Shown: positions 13,478-26,229, counted from the first letter of the stretch. The stretch: 64,000 nt of DNA from Scytalidium lignicola (GCA_002812745.2 NCSJ02000087.1:1-64000); one strand, 5' to 3'. Notes: generated from the letters alone by a model not told the origin. Translations and numbers: made by a program.

Positions 13478-14660
13478 CTAAGTAACTTCCGCCATGTCAT
13501 AATGGTTCGTTTCCTGAGCATGAGATGCAGCTGCAGTCTCCCCATGCACTATAACACCACATATATTACACCTGATAGCCATACCTGCTGTATCGGTGAA
13601 ATAGTGTTTTTCCTGCAGCTTTTGGCATAGAACTCTGGCCATGGTCAAGATCTCTTCGTCGTCACTATCCCACACCCGCTTGTCGAATTCAGGAGGGTTA
13701 TCCGCCTTCAGATGTGGCGGATCTGAGGGACTTTGAACAATTGTATCGTAGTGGATACCGCTATAAACTAGGATACAACGCGTTGGCCTCCCTTCGTTGA
13801 ATTTATCCACTCTTAGAGACTATATATCCCATTAGCCCCCTTCCACGCATTGGCCGGAAATGGTTATTTATTGTTTTTGCAAGCACGAATCATACCTGAA
13901 CATCTATGCTACAAATCTCAATATCAAAATGGCTGGCGAGAATACCAAGCTCGATGGCACCACCCCATGCCTGGTCAGTTTGGATCCATCGACAATAGTC
14001 ATCAGGCTCTTTCTCCAAGACAACCTTACTGTATACATCCGGCTGGGCCTGGATAGCGCTTGCCACAAGTGAGCGCAGCTCATACATGCTCAGATCATCC
14101 CCTGGAAGCACGGCTGTACCGAATGCTCGAAAGAGACAACTGTTATCATCCGGCATTACTCTGAGGACTACACACATTGTCAGCGCCATATACCTATAAG
14201 GAGTCGACAACTCGTTCTACTGACCCAAAGTTGCGCCACGATTAGGTAGCGGTAGTTCAGGGACCTCTCCTTCCATAGATTTCTTCTGAAGAGATACAGG
14301 ACTCGAAATTGCCTTGCCCTCTGCAGCATACGACCTATTACTAGCCATACTGGGGAAGGCAGAAGACTCCGTGGACTTCTGTGGATTTGGGTTTGATATG
14401 TCAGTATTCAATTCATTTGATCCCGTATCCCTTGGACTAATCGTAAGCTGCTCTCCATTAAGATTTACGTCGAGTTTTCGGAGCTCTAAATTTTTCTCAA
14501 TGTGCTCCAGACCTAATGGTTTTGGAGGATATCCATATTTCACGTCAAACGTTTCCACTCCTGTCTTCTCCACTATCTGTGAGATTACATCTCCCACAGT
14601 GGCTTTCTCATCGAGGGATATAGTGACCGCCCCGCTAGGCCCTCTTAGTCGAATGCGCAT
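13478..14660 (-). CDS. otu1: Ubiquitin thioesterase OTU1 (YOD1 family)
   Basis: Three exons on the minus strand: 14660-14225, 14167-13896 and 13819-13478 (349 aa). Residues 1-80 form a UBX-like domain, which in this family binds Cdc48/p97. A Ser-rich linker follows, then an OTU cysteine protease domain with Asp153 and Cys156 (PDDNSCLFR) and His259 (GIHYD). The C-terminus carries a C2H2-type finger (CNIC..H..H). The enzyme removes ubiquitin from Cdc48 clients, including ER-associated degradation substrates. Intron phases are consistent, and the two introns are 57 and 76 bp. It is divergent from the RSC1/2 gene with 378 bp between start codons. Confidence 0.94.
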
Positions 14661-15038
14661 GTTAAGAAGGTTCTAAGATTAGAATCAAATCATCTTAAAA
14701 CGTCCTTTATATACGAGGCAATATCTTCTCTGTACCGTAAGTTCGTTTTGTAACAAAACCTCCTCCCCTCGTCGATCTGCATTTGTCCAGATCAGTGGGG
14801 CAAGGCTGAGTGCCTGAGTGTAGTGTTTGCTATTGCCTAAGGCATAAATATCATGCTCTTATCACGTGAAGCAAGGCTAAAACTCGGCGGTGATAAGGGC
14901 AATAATTCCGTCCCCTCTGGATTGCTTTGAATCGCAAACGCGCGCTGGGTTGTCGCGACCTGGAGCTTACTGAAATAGCCTGCGTCAAGCAACCTCGTAA
15001 CACCAATCTAGTCTGCGATACAATTACAAACTTTCAGG
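14661..15038. promoter_or_regulatory. Bidirectional promoter of OTU1 and RSC1/2 genes
   Basis: 378 bp between two divergent start codons. An ATCACGTGA E-box (core 14863-14868) lies near the middle, and the flanks are AT-rich. CACGTG is the site of Cbf1/USF-like bHLH factors in fungi; which factor binds here is unknown. Confidence 0.55.
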
Positions 15039-17966
15039 ATGGAGTCGCAAAGCCCACCTGCCTCCGCAGATCCAAAATCTGAGCCTGCAGAGGATTCTAT
15101 AGTCATTGAGACCAGTGCGCCGAGCCTCACGAAAGAGACACTGGATGTGATGAGTGGTATTGTACATCGGTTGTCTGATTATCGCGATGAAAGGTACGTG
15201 CGCAGAATAAGAGATAGTGATGATTATTTGATGGGATTAGACCAGAATGTCGCTACTTCAAGTCTTCCAAGCTATCATTTTCTGGACTTGCTAACCTCTT
15301 AAGTTAAGTGGCCACGACGTATCGACCCTGTTCCAGCGGATGATCAACAAGAGACTGCTACCAGATTACTTTGATGTTATTAAAGAACCAATTGCATTCA
15401 GTACTATCAGGGTATGTACTCCAACACTCGGTTAGATAGTTCTGCATCATACTAAATCATCCTAACAGGGCAAAATCCTTAAAAAACAGTATAAGAGCTT
15501 TAAGGAATTCGTCCGCGATTTTGCCTTAATATCTCACAATGCTCAGGTTTACAACCGCCCTTCTGCACCAGTATATAGTGACGCCATTGCACTTCGAGAA
15601 GCCTTGAAGGCAGAGCTAAAAAAGCTTGTTGATGATAACACAGTTTCTGCAGAGGAGGCAGAACTTCCAGACTTCGGAGAGATTCCCCCAGTAGAAGACT
15701 CCCCTCCTCCTGGTCCCGAGGACGAAGAAGCAGAGGATGACGAAGATGATGATGAGGAGGATGAGGAGGATGATGACTCTGATGACGATGGTGCCAGGCG
15801 TCGAAAAAGAAAAGGTCGCCGTTCTTCTACTCTCGCTGCGAAGCGGGACGGCAAAGTCGATGATGGTAACAAGGACGATCCTGAAGCTCAGAAGAAACGT
15901 GGCAGACCTCCAAAAGTACACACGCCTATGGAAGCTCGCATCAATGCACTATTGAAAGGCTTGAGAAAGTTCAAGAATCCCGGTGGAGATCTTAAAATTG
16001 TGCATTTTGAAAAAATGCCCGACAAGTCGGTAATGCCAGAGTACTACCAAGAAATCAAAAATCCTATTGCGATGGATGTGATTAAAAGGAAGGCCAAAAG
16101 AAAGAAATACCACTCAGTGGACCAGGTCTTACGCGATCTCGAACTTATGTTCGAGAACGCCAAAGAGTATAACCTCGAGGACAGTCAAGTGTATAAGGAT
16201 GCTGTTGATTTGCAGCGCGAGGCTCGAGTCATTGCTGAACAAGAAAAGAAAAAACCCGACAGTGATTTTGTGGATGAAGAGGGCAAACTGCCTCTGCCTG
16301 AAATTCTGTACAATGGTGAAGTATGGAAAGTGGGAGACTGGGTTCACCTGTCAAATCCAAACGATGTTACCAAGCCAATCGTGGCTCAGATCTACCGTAC
16401 ATGGCAGGATGCCGAAGGTCAGAAATGGATCAATGCGTGTTGGTATTACCGACCGGAACAGACTGTCCACCGTTTTGAGAAGCATTTCTTCGAAAACGAA
16501 GTCGTGAAAACCGGCCAGTATAGGGATCATAAAATCGAGGAAGTTGTCGATCGTTGTTTCGTTATGTTCTTTACTCGCTTCAACAAAGGTCGCCCTCGAG
16601 GGTTTCCTCCAGACAAGGAAGTATATGTTTGTGAGGCCCGATATAATGAAGAGAAGTTCAAGTTGAACAAGATCAAAACCTGGGCAAGCTGCGTCCCAGA
16701 CGAAGTCAGGGAGAAAGATTATGAGATGGATCTTTTTGACGTCCCTAGGAAAATGAAGAAAGTCCCAAGTCCAATAAAGCACCTACTCCGTGAGGATGCT
16801 AAAGAGGATGACCCATTACCAAAGCCCACCTGGGGAGCACCCAATGCTCCGCCAATTGTTGGCGCTGTCCATCGTAGGCCACGTGAGCCCAATGTGAGTT
16901 GCTATGAGATACTACTCGTACAGCTGTTGGAAGCGGATTTTTTGCTAACCTCACGTAGGAGTCTCCACCTCCAGAGCCAACACCATCCCCTCCACCCCCT
17001 CCACCCGTTGAACCAATTCGACGATCAATTACCAATGAGAGGCCATATCGTGACTCTCAAGGAGATATTACAATGTCTGGGGCTCAAAGCACCCCAGCTG
17101 CTTCTCCGATGGTTAATCCTGCTCCTTCCCAACCCATATATGCTCAACACTTTAATCAACCAGCCCCTTCAGCCTCGCCTTCACTTCATGCTGCTCAACA
17201 GGATTCCTATAACTCACATACACCTGTACCACAGACACCGGTTCCTCAGACTCCCATTTATCAACCCCAGAATAATTACAATCATTATACAGGAGCCGCT
17301 ACAGTTTCTATGCCACAACAAACGAATCCACTCCCAAACTATGATCAATACAGAAGCAGCAACACCATCTCACGTACATCAGCTCCCATCTCTACACACT
17401 CTACTCACACAAATGCGTACAATCCCCCTCGTCCTATCGAGGTGTATACCTTAGGAGATGTGGCTAACGCTATTCCTGCTGACATCCGATCGCAATTTCA
17501 TCATGATGAGGACGGGAAAACCATATTCTTCACAGCACCCCCGCTAGATGCCAATCCTATCCCCGAGCACTTGCGGAACCTTGGTCATAGCCTCCGGTAT
17601 CTTGCGGATAAAGCTAGGCATAAAGAAGAAAACGAGAAAAAACGTAAAGCGTGGGAGCTTGAGCTAGAGTCTGAAGCCAACGAAAAACTCGAGAAATCCC
17701 AGGTTGCAGCGGAGGCTAGGAATCAGCAGGCTATAGACCAAGTTGCTCACACAATAGGGGAATTCTGTAGGAACATGGACGATGCTAGTGATTTGATCTA
17801 TAAGAACCTCTATGGCGATAACTGGGAAGAGGGAAAAGAGATTGAGTTGTTGAAGCTTGCTCGTAAGCAAGAAGTAGCAACCAGCGAAAAGGTACTGTTG
17901 GCAGAGTTCCAACATCAACAAGAAGATAAGAAAAGAGTCAAGATCACCGGTTTCAGTTGGATCTGA
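15039..17966 (+). CDS. rsc1: RSC chromatin-remodelling subunit, Rsc1/Rsc2 type (two bromodomains + BAH)
   Basis: Four exons: 15039-15193, 15309-15411, 15469-16893 and 16959-17966 (896 aa), close to yeast Rsc1/Rsc2 length. Bromodomain 1 spans about residues 34-140. A run of Asp/Glu and a basic patch (about 160-230) follow, including an AT-hook-like KKRGRPPK. Bromodomain 2 is about 244-342 and a BAH domain about 363-508. The C-terminal half is rich in Pro, Gln, Ser and Tyr and ends in a charged helical region. The protein would recognise acetylated histones as part of the RSC remodeller in the nucleus. Splicing uses a second AG (15307-15308); the upstream AAG would give a stop. Yeast has two paralogs, so Rsc1 versus Rsc2 cannot be decided. 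Confidence 0.94.
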
Positions 17967-20130
17967 ATGAACCAAAGGTTTGGCTGGTACTACTGAATTG
18001 ATTACTGCCCTAACCGATGTCTATTTGGCTTGTATAGTAGATATGTAAATGGCGTCTGTGGTGCTTCAGGGAACATGGGATAATAGCCACGGGTGTCACT
18101 AGCTTAATCGATCAAGTTATATTTGAGTTGAGACTGTCTTGTTATGTAGAGTAGCCAGCCCGGATTCGTTATGAAAACTCCAGTGTAAGCACCAACAGTT
18201 ACACTCCGAGATACGGGCTTTCCCATATCAATGACTTCCTGGGCTGGTTTGAAGACTCCGACGACTCAAATTTAAAGCTCAACGGCCTTTCTGATATGAA
18301 TTAATCTCCCACCCTTTCTCTCACTCATAAAATGATCTTTCTCTAACCTTTCTTGGTGTTCACCCGAATACTTGAGATCTCAACCTAGGCTGTTCACTTT
18401 AACGTAACTCAATGGTTCGAGTCATAAGGGAATATTAGGTATTCCGTATCCAACTATGTATTACCAAAAGTTAGAGAGATAGTTTGACGAAGGCCCAGTA
18501 CGTTCTTACTAAAACGATATTCAAATTGCACTCTAACAATCACGATCACAGAAAAACACACAAGACCCATTACTCTCTCCAACTAAAGGTTCATCCCCTC
18601 GAGAAAGTCTGTCAGGAGCTCATTGGCCACTACACGTCCAAGGGCCTGTATGTTAAAGGCTCCGTACGCCTTCTAATCAAGATCTTAAATACGAGCTTTC
18701 TTGAACGGCCAAGGCCGTTAATTAGGACTTAGGTAGAGTACTAGGGGTATTCTGCAGTTAACTATTCTTAGTCTCAATTCCCCTACGGAAATTGTCAAAC
18801 AGATCATCATCATCAATATTGAGGCTAGCGTCGAGGTTGAGGCTATCATTGCTGCATAAATACAGCGATACATCTTCAAAGGAGATATTCATCCAGGGGG
18901 AACACAGTAAACGCAATTTCTGTCGTTCTGAAGATATATCTAATCGATTGAATCCAGCTACCCTTCGTCATTTTCTACTTGATGTGTTCTCAAATATACC
19001 CCATTATAGTTGCAGCAGGGTGCTCGTCATACAACTTCAATAATGATCAATCACTTGCACTCAACTTTCCCTCTTATATTTTATAATCCTTGTTGCAATT
19101 AATACAGTAGTCAGCACTGTCTGTTCGGGCTAATTATAAGTCTATAATACGGGTAGACATCATCGTGGGCTTTTTAGTATCAACTGCCCGCAAAAGGAAA
19201 TGTACCGACATAAATCAGCCATCCGTATTTGTAAAAATAACCAAAGATACAAATGTATGACAGTAATCAGATAGATACATTGGGAGATATGCCTACCGTG
19301 TGTTGTCAAGCCGATGTTTTGGTAACTCTGGATCTGAAGTATTAACAGGACTTTTAACAAATAACATGAACAATCTCATATTCCAGTACTGCACCTGGAC
19401 TGTTTAATTATATATCAATACAAAAATTGAGTTATTTCAGCAGTGGAGGTGTCAGTTCGTCGCATACATTTTCTCAAATGTTGCACTCGAGTGAACGTTC
19501 CAAATGACATTCACGTTGAGTCTCATAAAGAGATGAATTTTGACCAAATACTAGCATCATGTCCTTGAGCAAAACAGCATAAGCCTGTGCAATGGTCATT
19601 ACATCTGATATGGAAGTAGTATGGTAAGTAGCAACTTGGACTAAGTTACAATGGTAATGTGTGTAACAGTTGTCCTTTAAGTGCTGATTCTATAGTTTCG
19701 GACCAAGATATCCAACCACAATGAGTTTTATCAAACATTTCAGTCAGTCAGTCTATGTTATGAACCTCAGAAAGAAGAGTATGGTTGTAAAGTCATAATG
19801 ATATTGTTTTCTCGATGTGGAAAAAAAAGCGGGAGACCGAGATCCATCTGATTAAGCATGCTAGGGTAATTAAGCTGAAGCCTCAGGCTCTTATAAATCT
19901 GATGTTTGATTGGCTGTCTTGACATCCTCGTCCATGTAGAGTCAAAACCTATCAGAATCTACAAGTACAGGTTGCTTATTCCACTAATTCCTCTCAATCA
20001 ATTTCATGTAATGAACCCCTAAGTCTAGTCGATAGTATATCCATTTATTGTTTAGCATCTGATTTTTGCAGCTGATTTCAGCTACTTAACAACCCAAACC
20101 TCGCCAAGGTCCGTAGCCAGAGTTTCCAGT
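17967..20130. other. AT-rich intergenic region, no gene recognised
   Basis: About 2.2 kb. The first part is the RSC1/2 3' UTR and the last part the leader of the Cue3-like gene. Open frames in between are short and have no recognisable motif. Splice-like sites around 19624 join only to a fragment under 30 residues. No inverted repeat or transposon ends were seen. Confidence 0.45.
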
Positions 20131-22194
20131 ATGGGCTTTTCTATCCTTCCCCAACTAGCACCATTCCCTCAAGCAGCATGGAGGACACATATTGCTCCCG
20201 AGGAATGGAAGGCTTGTTTATCTGCCTGGCTTTCTCTTTTGGAATCTCATCTCTCCCTCAAAGACCCAGAATTTGCTGAGATATCGGCCAAAGATGAGTC
20301 TCTAGTAAACTTCCTGAAGTCCTTTAATGCAGAAATGAGCGCCGTTCATAGTGATTCATTAATCATAGGCTCACCTGAGCTAAAGAAACTCAGGGAGAAA
20401 GCCTTCATCCTTTGTGCAAGACTGCAAGGACTCCAGTCAGCGCCTTCTCTTCTTCTACAATGGCAATTTTTGGCCGATCTTAGCAGACACTACGGGAAAA
20501 TTCGGGCTAGCACACTTTTGTCATTTGTCTGGAGTCACCATTCTGATTCTATAGAAGCTTCACTGGCTTCCATTAAGGCTTTCTTAATTAAGCAGTTCGA
20601 TGCGGACATAAGTGGTGACTTAAAGACCGTGGAATCAAAACTCAGGCATCTGAACTCTCTCCTCTACATCTCTCCTGATGCAGCAGCNTTTTTTTATGGC
20701 TGGAACTGATTTTCTGGATGGCCTTATAAACTGCTTCAAGATCATGAACCCTCCGCTGCGCAAAGTCGTCGTCTCAACGACATATCTCTGCCTTATCGGC
20801 CTCACGGAAGGCATTAAATCTAACAACTCATCTCTTATTGACCACCTTTACTCTCTGAAAGCTGCTGCAGAGGCGAGAAGAAAAGAATCTGGGGATATCA
20901 ATGATTCGCTCGTCGCTGAACTCGTGACCATATCCCCCATTTTGACACAGCTTCAACGACGTATTAATGAAAATGGCTCCATATCATCCCGATTAAATAC
21001 GGTCCTTTCAGATTTAGAACCTTTCCGCAAATCTGGAGCTATGCGACACCTCCTCCCAAAGAAAAAGCTCAATAAAGGCAAAATTCGTGCTGAAGGCGAT
21101 ATCAATGAGGATTATGATTCGATGATGCGGGCTCATGTTCATAAAAAATCCTTTATATCACAGCTACAGGATATTTTCCCACATTTAGGGTCTGATTTTA
21201 TAATCAAACTCCTAGATGAGTATTCAGATGATGTCGAGAAAGTGACGGCACATCTCCTAGATGACACACTACCGGAGAATTTAAAGAATGCTGTACCATC
21301 TGAATCTTCGTAAGTCTCATTTTCACTTGTTTGCATACCTTCTAACTATTATCTAGACAATATCTAGACACACATACTCCTCCAGAGAGTGTAACTCAAC
21401 CGCAAAAACCTCATCTCCCAATTCGTCGGAATGTCTTTGATGATGATGAACTTGATCGACTAGCGATTAACACCTCTCGGCTTCATTTTGGACACCAGAA
21501 TACAGACCAGACTGCAGATGATTTGCTTCAAGATCGATCGAATGCTCCCAATGTAGCAGCTATATTATCAGCTTTAGCAGCGTTTGATTCGGACGATGAT
21601 GAACGGGACGATACTTATGACATAGAAGATGTTGGGGGAACTGTCGATTCTGTTGCCCCAGGGAATAATCCTGAGGAACAAACATATGATGGTGTAGACA
21701 GTAACGAGCGGTTATTGTTCGAAGCATATAAAGCAACTCCAATCACATTTCATCGAGACGCTGTCACTCGCAGGGGACAGCCGAGAGCATCTCTAAAGGA
21801 ACAAACTGGATTAACAGATGAAGCTATTGAAGGGTGGGCCTTAATGCTGGCTCGAGATCAGCGACGGATGCGGCGACTAGAGCAAAAGTATTCGTCATTT
21901 TCAGGTGCTCAGCCAGATTTAGCCCCTACATCATGGCAATCTGGCCCTAGTGGCTCGGGGACAGAAGACTCAGATGCTGATGGTATTGCTCGAAGCAGAG
22001 AGGGTTTCAACAGCCAAACATTCCGAGGTAGAGGGGGACGAGCACGTGGTCGGGGTAATGTTGCCGGTCCAGGTGGGGATAAAACTACTGAAATCGCAAG
22101 GCATCGGAAAGAAGCCAACAAGGGCTCGATAGCAAATCATAATAGGAGAGATCAGAGAGCCAGGAAGATGGCAAGAGGAGGCTTTCCTGGTTAA
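20131..22194 (+). CDS. cue3: CUE-domain protein, Cue3/Rqt3 (ASCC2) homolog; frame broken by an N
   Basis: Two exons, 20131-21309 and 21357-22194. As written, the frame breaks at the N (20688) before a T7 run. Leaving that position out gives one uninterrupted frame of 671 aa across both exons, so the break looks like a base-calling artefact. A CUE ubiquitin-binding domain lies at about residues 339-378 (LQDIFPHLG..LLDEY). Before it is a helical ASCC2-like region; after it come acidic segments and a C-terminal Arg/Gly-rich tail (RGRGGRARGRG) with basic end. Yeast Cue3/Rqt3 and human ASCC2 bind ubiquitinated stalled ribosomes in the RQC-trigger/ASC-1 complex, and the domain order fits that. Function is inferred from family. 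Confidence 0.85.
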
Positions 22195-22576
22195 GTGCTC
22201 AAAGGGGTGGAATATATGTTCGTCCCAGACAAGACATGTCAGGATGCCTATCCACATTACTCTGTTTCCCCTGCCAGCCAGCATTGTTCTGTCATTTGGC
22301 ATCAAATAGGCACTCAACCTAAAGAGACAGAGCAACTCTTTCCGTTTAATGGATGATCCCACGTCTTTACCACTTGTGCTTTTCCATTAAGATGCATTGA
22401 ACATGAATACGAGCATAGCAATATCATAGAAGGCATTTAAATGATGGACAATGTTTTTAGATGCAACTAGCTTGCTTCTAAGGACAACGTATCCCTCGAA
22501 TAGGACTAAGGCTTCTAGATATCAACTCCGATTTTCAGGTCTTTTCGTCTATATTTTCCCGTTTATCTCAGCCAAC
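22195..22576. other. Convergent 3' spacer between CUE gene and TauD gene
   Basis: Holds the 3' ends of two converging genes; nothing else seen. Confidence 0.5.
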
Positions 22577-23877
22577 TTACTCCATACTCCCTTCAAAAGG
22601 TGTCTGATATGGTCGCTCAGCTTGCAATGCTATGCGCGCCAAGTGCCGCCTTTCACCTGTGGACCAGTTCACTGTGGCTGTATGGGCTACAAGACGATTC
22701 TTTTCTCATCGTTAGTGCCAACGTATAGATGTTAGGTGCGTNAAAAAAGGTAGATAGTGGACTTACATCCCAGAAAATGACCATCTTTGGTTTCCACTGG
22801 ACGCGAGCCTGGAAATCTGCGCCAAAAGCAATATGATCATACAAAAAGTTCAGCAGATATTCACTTTCTTCNTTTTTTATATCCAACGATACCCCTGGTA
22901 ACTACAATATATTGTCAGCGGTCCTTGGGGCTTTTAAAATAGTTATCTCGAGATACACACACGATTTGTTCACAAACAGTGCCTTTTCTCCAGTAGCAGG
23001 ATGAGTCCGTACTATCGGGTGCTCATTCGTGACTGGTTCCCTTTTTACAATACCTTCTCTGTTCCTGCTGAACTGAGCCTGCTCCTTTCCAGAGTGGACT
23101 GCTTTCAGGCCGTGAAGTCTTTTCTGGAACTCTGGGGAGAGATTGTTATACGCCGCAACTTGGTCAACGAATAATGTGTCCCCTCCAGCTTTGGGATGCT
23201 CTAAGACATAAAGCATTGTCGTTCCTGGCGGTTGCTCTTCGAAAGACGAATCGCAGTGCCAGCCAACAGAATTTGTCCGATTTGCCATGAATGTTTTTGC
23301 TCCTTTATCTCCAGCGCCGCGATGTACAAGATGTATTTCAGGGAATCCTTCTGGACTCCCACTGGTAAGATGGATATATGGTCGACCAAAGTAAGATGCA
23401 AAATCAAGGGCATCTTGGATGGGCAGGTCTGCAAAATCTTGGTCTAAGAGCACAACAAGCTTTCTTTTTGCAACCAACAGGGCCAGCTGGTCTTTAGCAG
23501 CATTGTTTAACTTGCTAAGTTGTATTCCAGTAACTTCAGATCCAATAGTTGGAGTCATATCAGAGATCTCGCTGCCCTCAATTAGGAGATCCTTGAAGGT
23601 CGGGTCTGCATCTTTAGCATGCTCCACGTGCTCAAATGGCTCTAGCGGAGGGTAATTCTGGGCAGGATCCCAGGTTGGGAGATAATGGGGATACTACAAG
23701 TGTCACTATCTATATATATAAATAATAGCTTGATGGGTGCGAAAAGGTACTAACCTTTGCTGCAGGATACGTATCATCGCCATTCAATTCTCTTTCTCTG
23801 TTGAAAGACTTAGGGCCAGGAATTGGACGGGACTGGAACGGTAGCGGGGATGGAGTTGATGTACTAGGGAGAGCCAT
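22577..23877 (-). CDS. TauD/TfdA-family Fe(II)/2-oxoglutarate dioxygenase; N in exon 3
   Basis: Four minus-strand exons: 23877-23755, 23693-22961, 22901-22767 and 22699-22577. Exon 3 contains an N at 22872. Counting it as a base breaks the joint; leaving it out gives the family motif IVGYKKEESEY and a continuous 370-aa protein. Metal ligands are visible as HxD (GWHCDSSF) and a distal His in RLVAHTATVNW. The 2-oxoglutarate-binding Arg is likely in GERRHLARI. These enzymes hydroxylate small acids; fungal members include sulfonate dioxygenases such as Jlp1 and others of unknown substrate. No targeting signal is evident. The substrate cannot be assigned. The last acceptor (AAAAG|AAT) follows a CACTAAC branch site. 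Confidence 0.87.
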
Positions 23878-24227
23878 GCTTTCTTTCGCTGTAAACTCTT
23901 GCAGTTCTACGTTTCTCAAACATTTATCTGGTGCTAACCAGAGTAAGGGCGCTTGTTGCTACATGTAGGTTTGTTATTTTAGCCCCGCCTCAGCCCCCAC
24001 TTTGAAGCTGTAACTATACTAGATGAGCAACTTGGCTTTTTTTATATAGCCCCCCTGAATAAAGGTAAATGGCTGGTGCAGTGGCAACATATAACTCGAC
24101 AATTTTTGAATGTTGCCACCACAGAGACCCTTTCGCTTTATTTAGGGGGACTGTAGTAACTCCGACATGCTTGCTACTGGTAGTTTTTGGCCNAAACTTG
24201 AGTTCATTCGCAACTGCACTCAGCAGG

Positions 24228-24328
24228 TGCTGAAAATCTGGTCACGTGACCAGGAGAAATCACGCCTACAGTACCAGCTACCCTATTTCACCTATATATA
24301 TTTGGTCTTACGCCTACCATAGCTTAGT
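24228..24328 (+). repeat. Diverged direct repeat, copy A
   Basis: Aligns by eye with 24955-25066 at roughly three quarters identity. Shared blocks include GAAAAT, CACGTGAC, GGAGAAA, CCTACAGTAC and TATATAT. It contains the 12-bp palindrome GGTCACGTGACC at 24240-24251. Confidence 0.6.
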
Positions 24329-24954
24329 ATTAATCTACATCTCATAAAACATATACTGTACATTTTAGCAGTAGGATGTGATTTCAGACTGCCCTATTAA
24401 TTTACCCGATAGGGTGTGGAAATACCAACAGAGCCTGCATGGAATGGATTGATGAATAACTTACGGTAGGTACCTCTATACAACGGTGCTGGATTAGTCA
24501 GGATCAGGAATTTGTTGATATAGTAGTAGCTACCTATGCAGGTACCTAATAATTATACTACATATATAATATTATATATGCTTTAATATTTGTTGGAGTT
24601 AGGTTCCAACTTCCAGTGGATTTTCAACTTATGTTGTAGTCGAGCCTTCCTTCCTAACAAATCAATACACGACATAACAGCGTTCTCGTATTGTGTTTCA
24701 ACCGTACACAAATTAAATTAACCCAATTTTTATTGCCCTTTCGCTCTCGGATATATAAGAATGTGATTCCGCTTTAGATTCGGCTTCAAGTATTAGTTTA
24801 TTCAGAAGGTATTATAATATTTTATTTGTAAAATAGATAAGATAGATGCAATTACCTATAAGAGAAGTCGAGAGATCTATCATCCAGAATCTAATTACTC
24901 CTGAAACAACAAGCTTGAAAGAAAATCTGTTGAAGAATCTCAAAAATGGCGGTT

Positions 24955-25066
24955 TGTGCAGAAAATATTGCCACGTGACATGGGAGAAAACACCTACAGT
25001 ACTAACCCCCTTGCTTTCTACCTACATGTATATATGTTTAGCCTACGTCTACTATGCATAGCCCAG
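24955..25066 (+). repeat. Diverged direct repeat, copy B
   Basis: Partner of 24228-24328, about 730 bp downstream in the same orientation. It keeps the CACGTGAC box (from 24972) and the CCTACAGTACTA block but has many substitutions. No flanking duplications or inverted ends were found, so the nature of the repeat is unknown. Confidence 0.6.
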
Positions 25067-25820
25067 TGACAAATTCACTCCTCAGTTTAAGCTAAGGGGA
25101 AATTTCATATTTTGTAATGTTTATAGTGAGCGTTATCAGATATTGTCATCATTAGTATTCGAGTAAAAAGTTTGAAAAAACGCATGATAAACTACTATAC
25201 GGATATATTATCTCTCTCTCATCTTGCAGATCGGCAGCTTTTGCTCTGTGGAATTGGGCAGTATATTACGTCTATATAGCTAGCTGTTAAGGTGCTTATG
25301 GAGGGAGATTTGTTCCTAGCTAGCATTAACTCAACAGCACTAATTTTACACATCTGAATATTCCTTCTCGTTATCCTTCCTGTTGTAACTTCCAGCAGTC
25401 CACGATATTATTTTACGAGGTCAAGTTTATGAACCACTCTAAGTAACTACCTAACTAAGATGACGACCCATGCATAATGATGATGTATGCAATAACAATG
25501 GCAACGAAAACCAATGCATGAAAGCAGAAGTCAAAACGGCCAATGCAATTATTCTTCGGGTTGAATGAGAGCCAAATGAGTAGTTAAATGCTCGTCAAAG
25601 AGCCCAATTTAATGCCCGGTAAGGATCACCAATTATAATTTTGGTGTGATATGATGGAATAAATCCAGAGCCCATTTTGTCCAACCTCTAACCACTCACA
25701 TTCAAACTCATTGTACCATCCTTTGCCCCTAGTAGTGAATCTCTAGTAGAAAACCTTCACACATAGAAAACAGGCTAAAAAACCCACAGGAAGTCAGAGT
25801 AGGATTAAGGGAGGGCTATT

Positions 25821-26229
25821 TTATCTCTTTGTAATTCCTCGAAACTGAGCTCGCAGTTCTTCTATATAATATTGAAAAAGCTTGCTTTTCTCCTTAGGGT
25901 CTACTTATATCAGCAAAAATCCCCACAAAACACGTAGCAGAAGTACTTACTATCCATATTTGCACCGCCGGTGTCAGAAAGGTCTTTGCCGTAGCGAAGT
26001 TCATGCACTTTCCGATGCAAGCGCTGTACAGCACGATGAAATGTTGGACTCCCGAGGAGCTGGAGATGGAAGAACATTGGTCAGTACATGTGACAAAGGC
26101 TAGTTGCCCTGACAAAGATTGGTGTCAAACAGACCCGTGTTGTCAGCCATACCTATGAGAGTGTCAGTCTGGATGATTGGCAGTACGGGGATGCGAGATT
26201 CACCATACTTCGAAAATTCGCAGCCACAT
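25821..26229 (-). CDS. Small four-exon gene, Mrx7-like (DUF2697-type) mitochondrial protein candidate
   Basis: This gene is hidden because no exon is long. Minus-strand exons 26229-26209, 26152-26114, 26059-25951 and 25900-25821 join in phase through introns of 56, 54 and 50 bp. Donors are GTATGG, GTCAGG and GTAAGT, with CTGAC branch sites in the first two introns. The product is 82 aa: a hydrophobic N-terminus (about residues 8-23), then a basic amphipathic helix (SPTFHRAVQRLHRKVHELR), a GGANMDN motif and a charged helix (LFQYYIEELRAQFRG) ending KR. A short hydrophobic start plus HRxVHxLRxG and a Gly-Gly motif fits, as I recall it, the small fungal Mrx7/DUF2697 family tied to mitochondrial ribosome-associated MIOREX complexes. 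The gene structure is well supported; the family name is tentative. Confidence 0.68.

Larger units (their letters stand above)
23878..25820. other. AT-rich intergenic block with diverged repeats
   Basis: About 1.9 kb with long AT stretches (for example 24560-24600), a 10-bp perfect hairpin (24081-24090 with 24110-24119), a pair of diverged direct repeats listed separately, and an N at 24193. The one larger open frame (24846-25061) overlaps the second repeat and shows no motif. Confidence 0.5.

Noticed and set aside
15720..15800. GA-rich tract that could be taken for a microsatellite
   Set aside because: It encodes the Asp/Glu linker between bromodomains of the RSC1/2 protein.
18484..19043. 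Open frames in the spacer after the RSC1/2 gene
   Set aside because: Short, AT-driven, no motif or splice support.
19590..19740. GTAAGT donor and TAACAG acceptor suggesting a small gene
   Set aside because: The joined frame is under 30 residues and resembles nothing.
24081..24119. 10-bp perfect hairpin in the AT-rich spacer
   Set aside because: Too short for a transposon end pair and no flanking duplication; kept only as a note.
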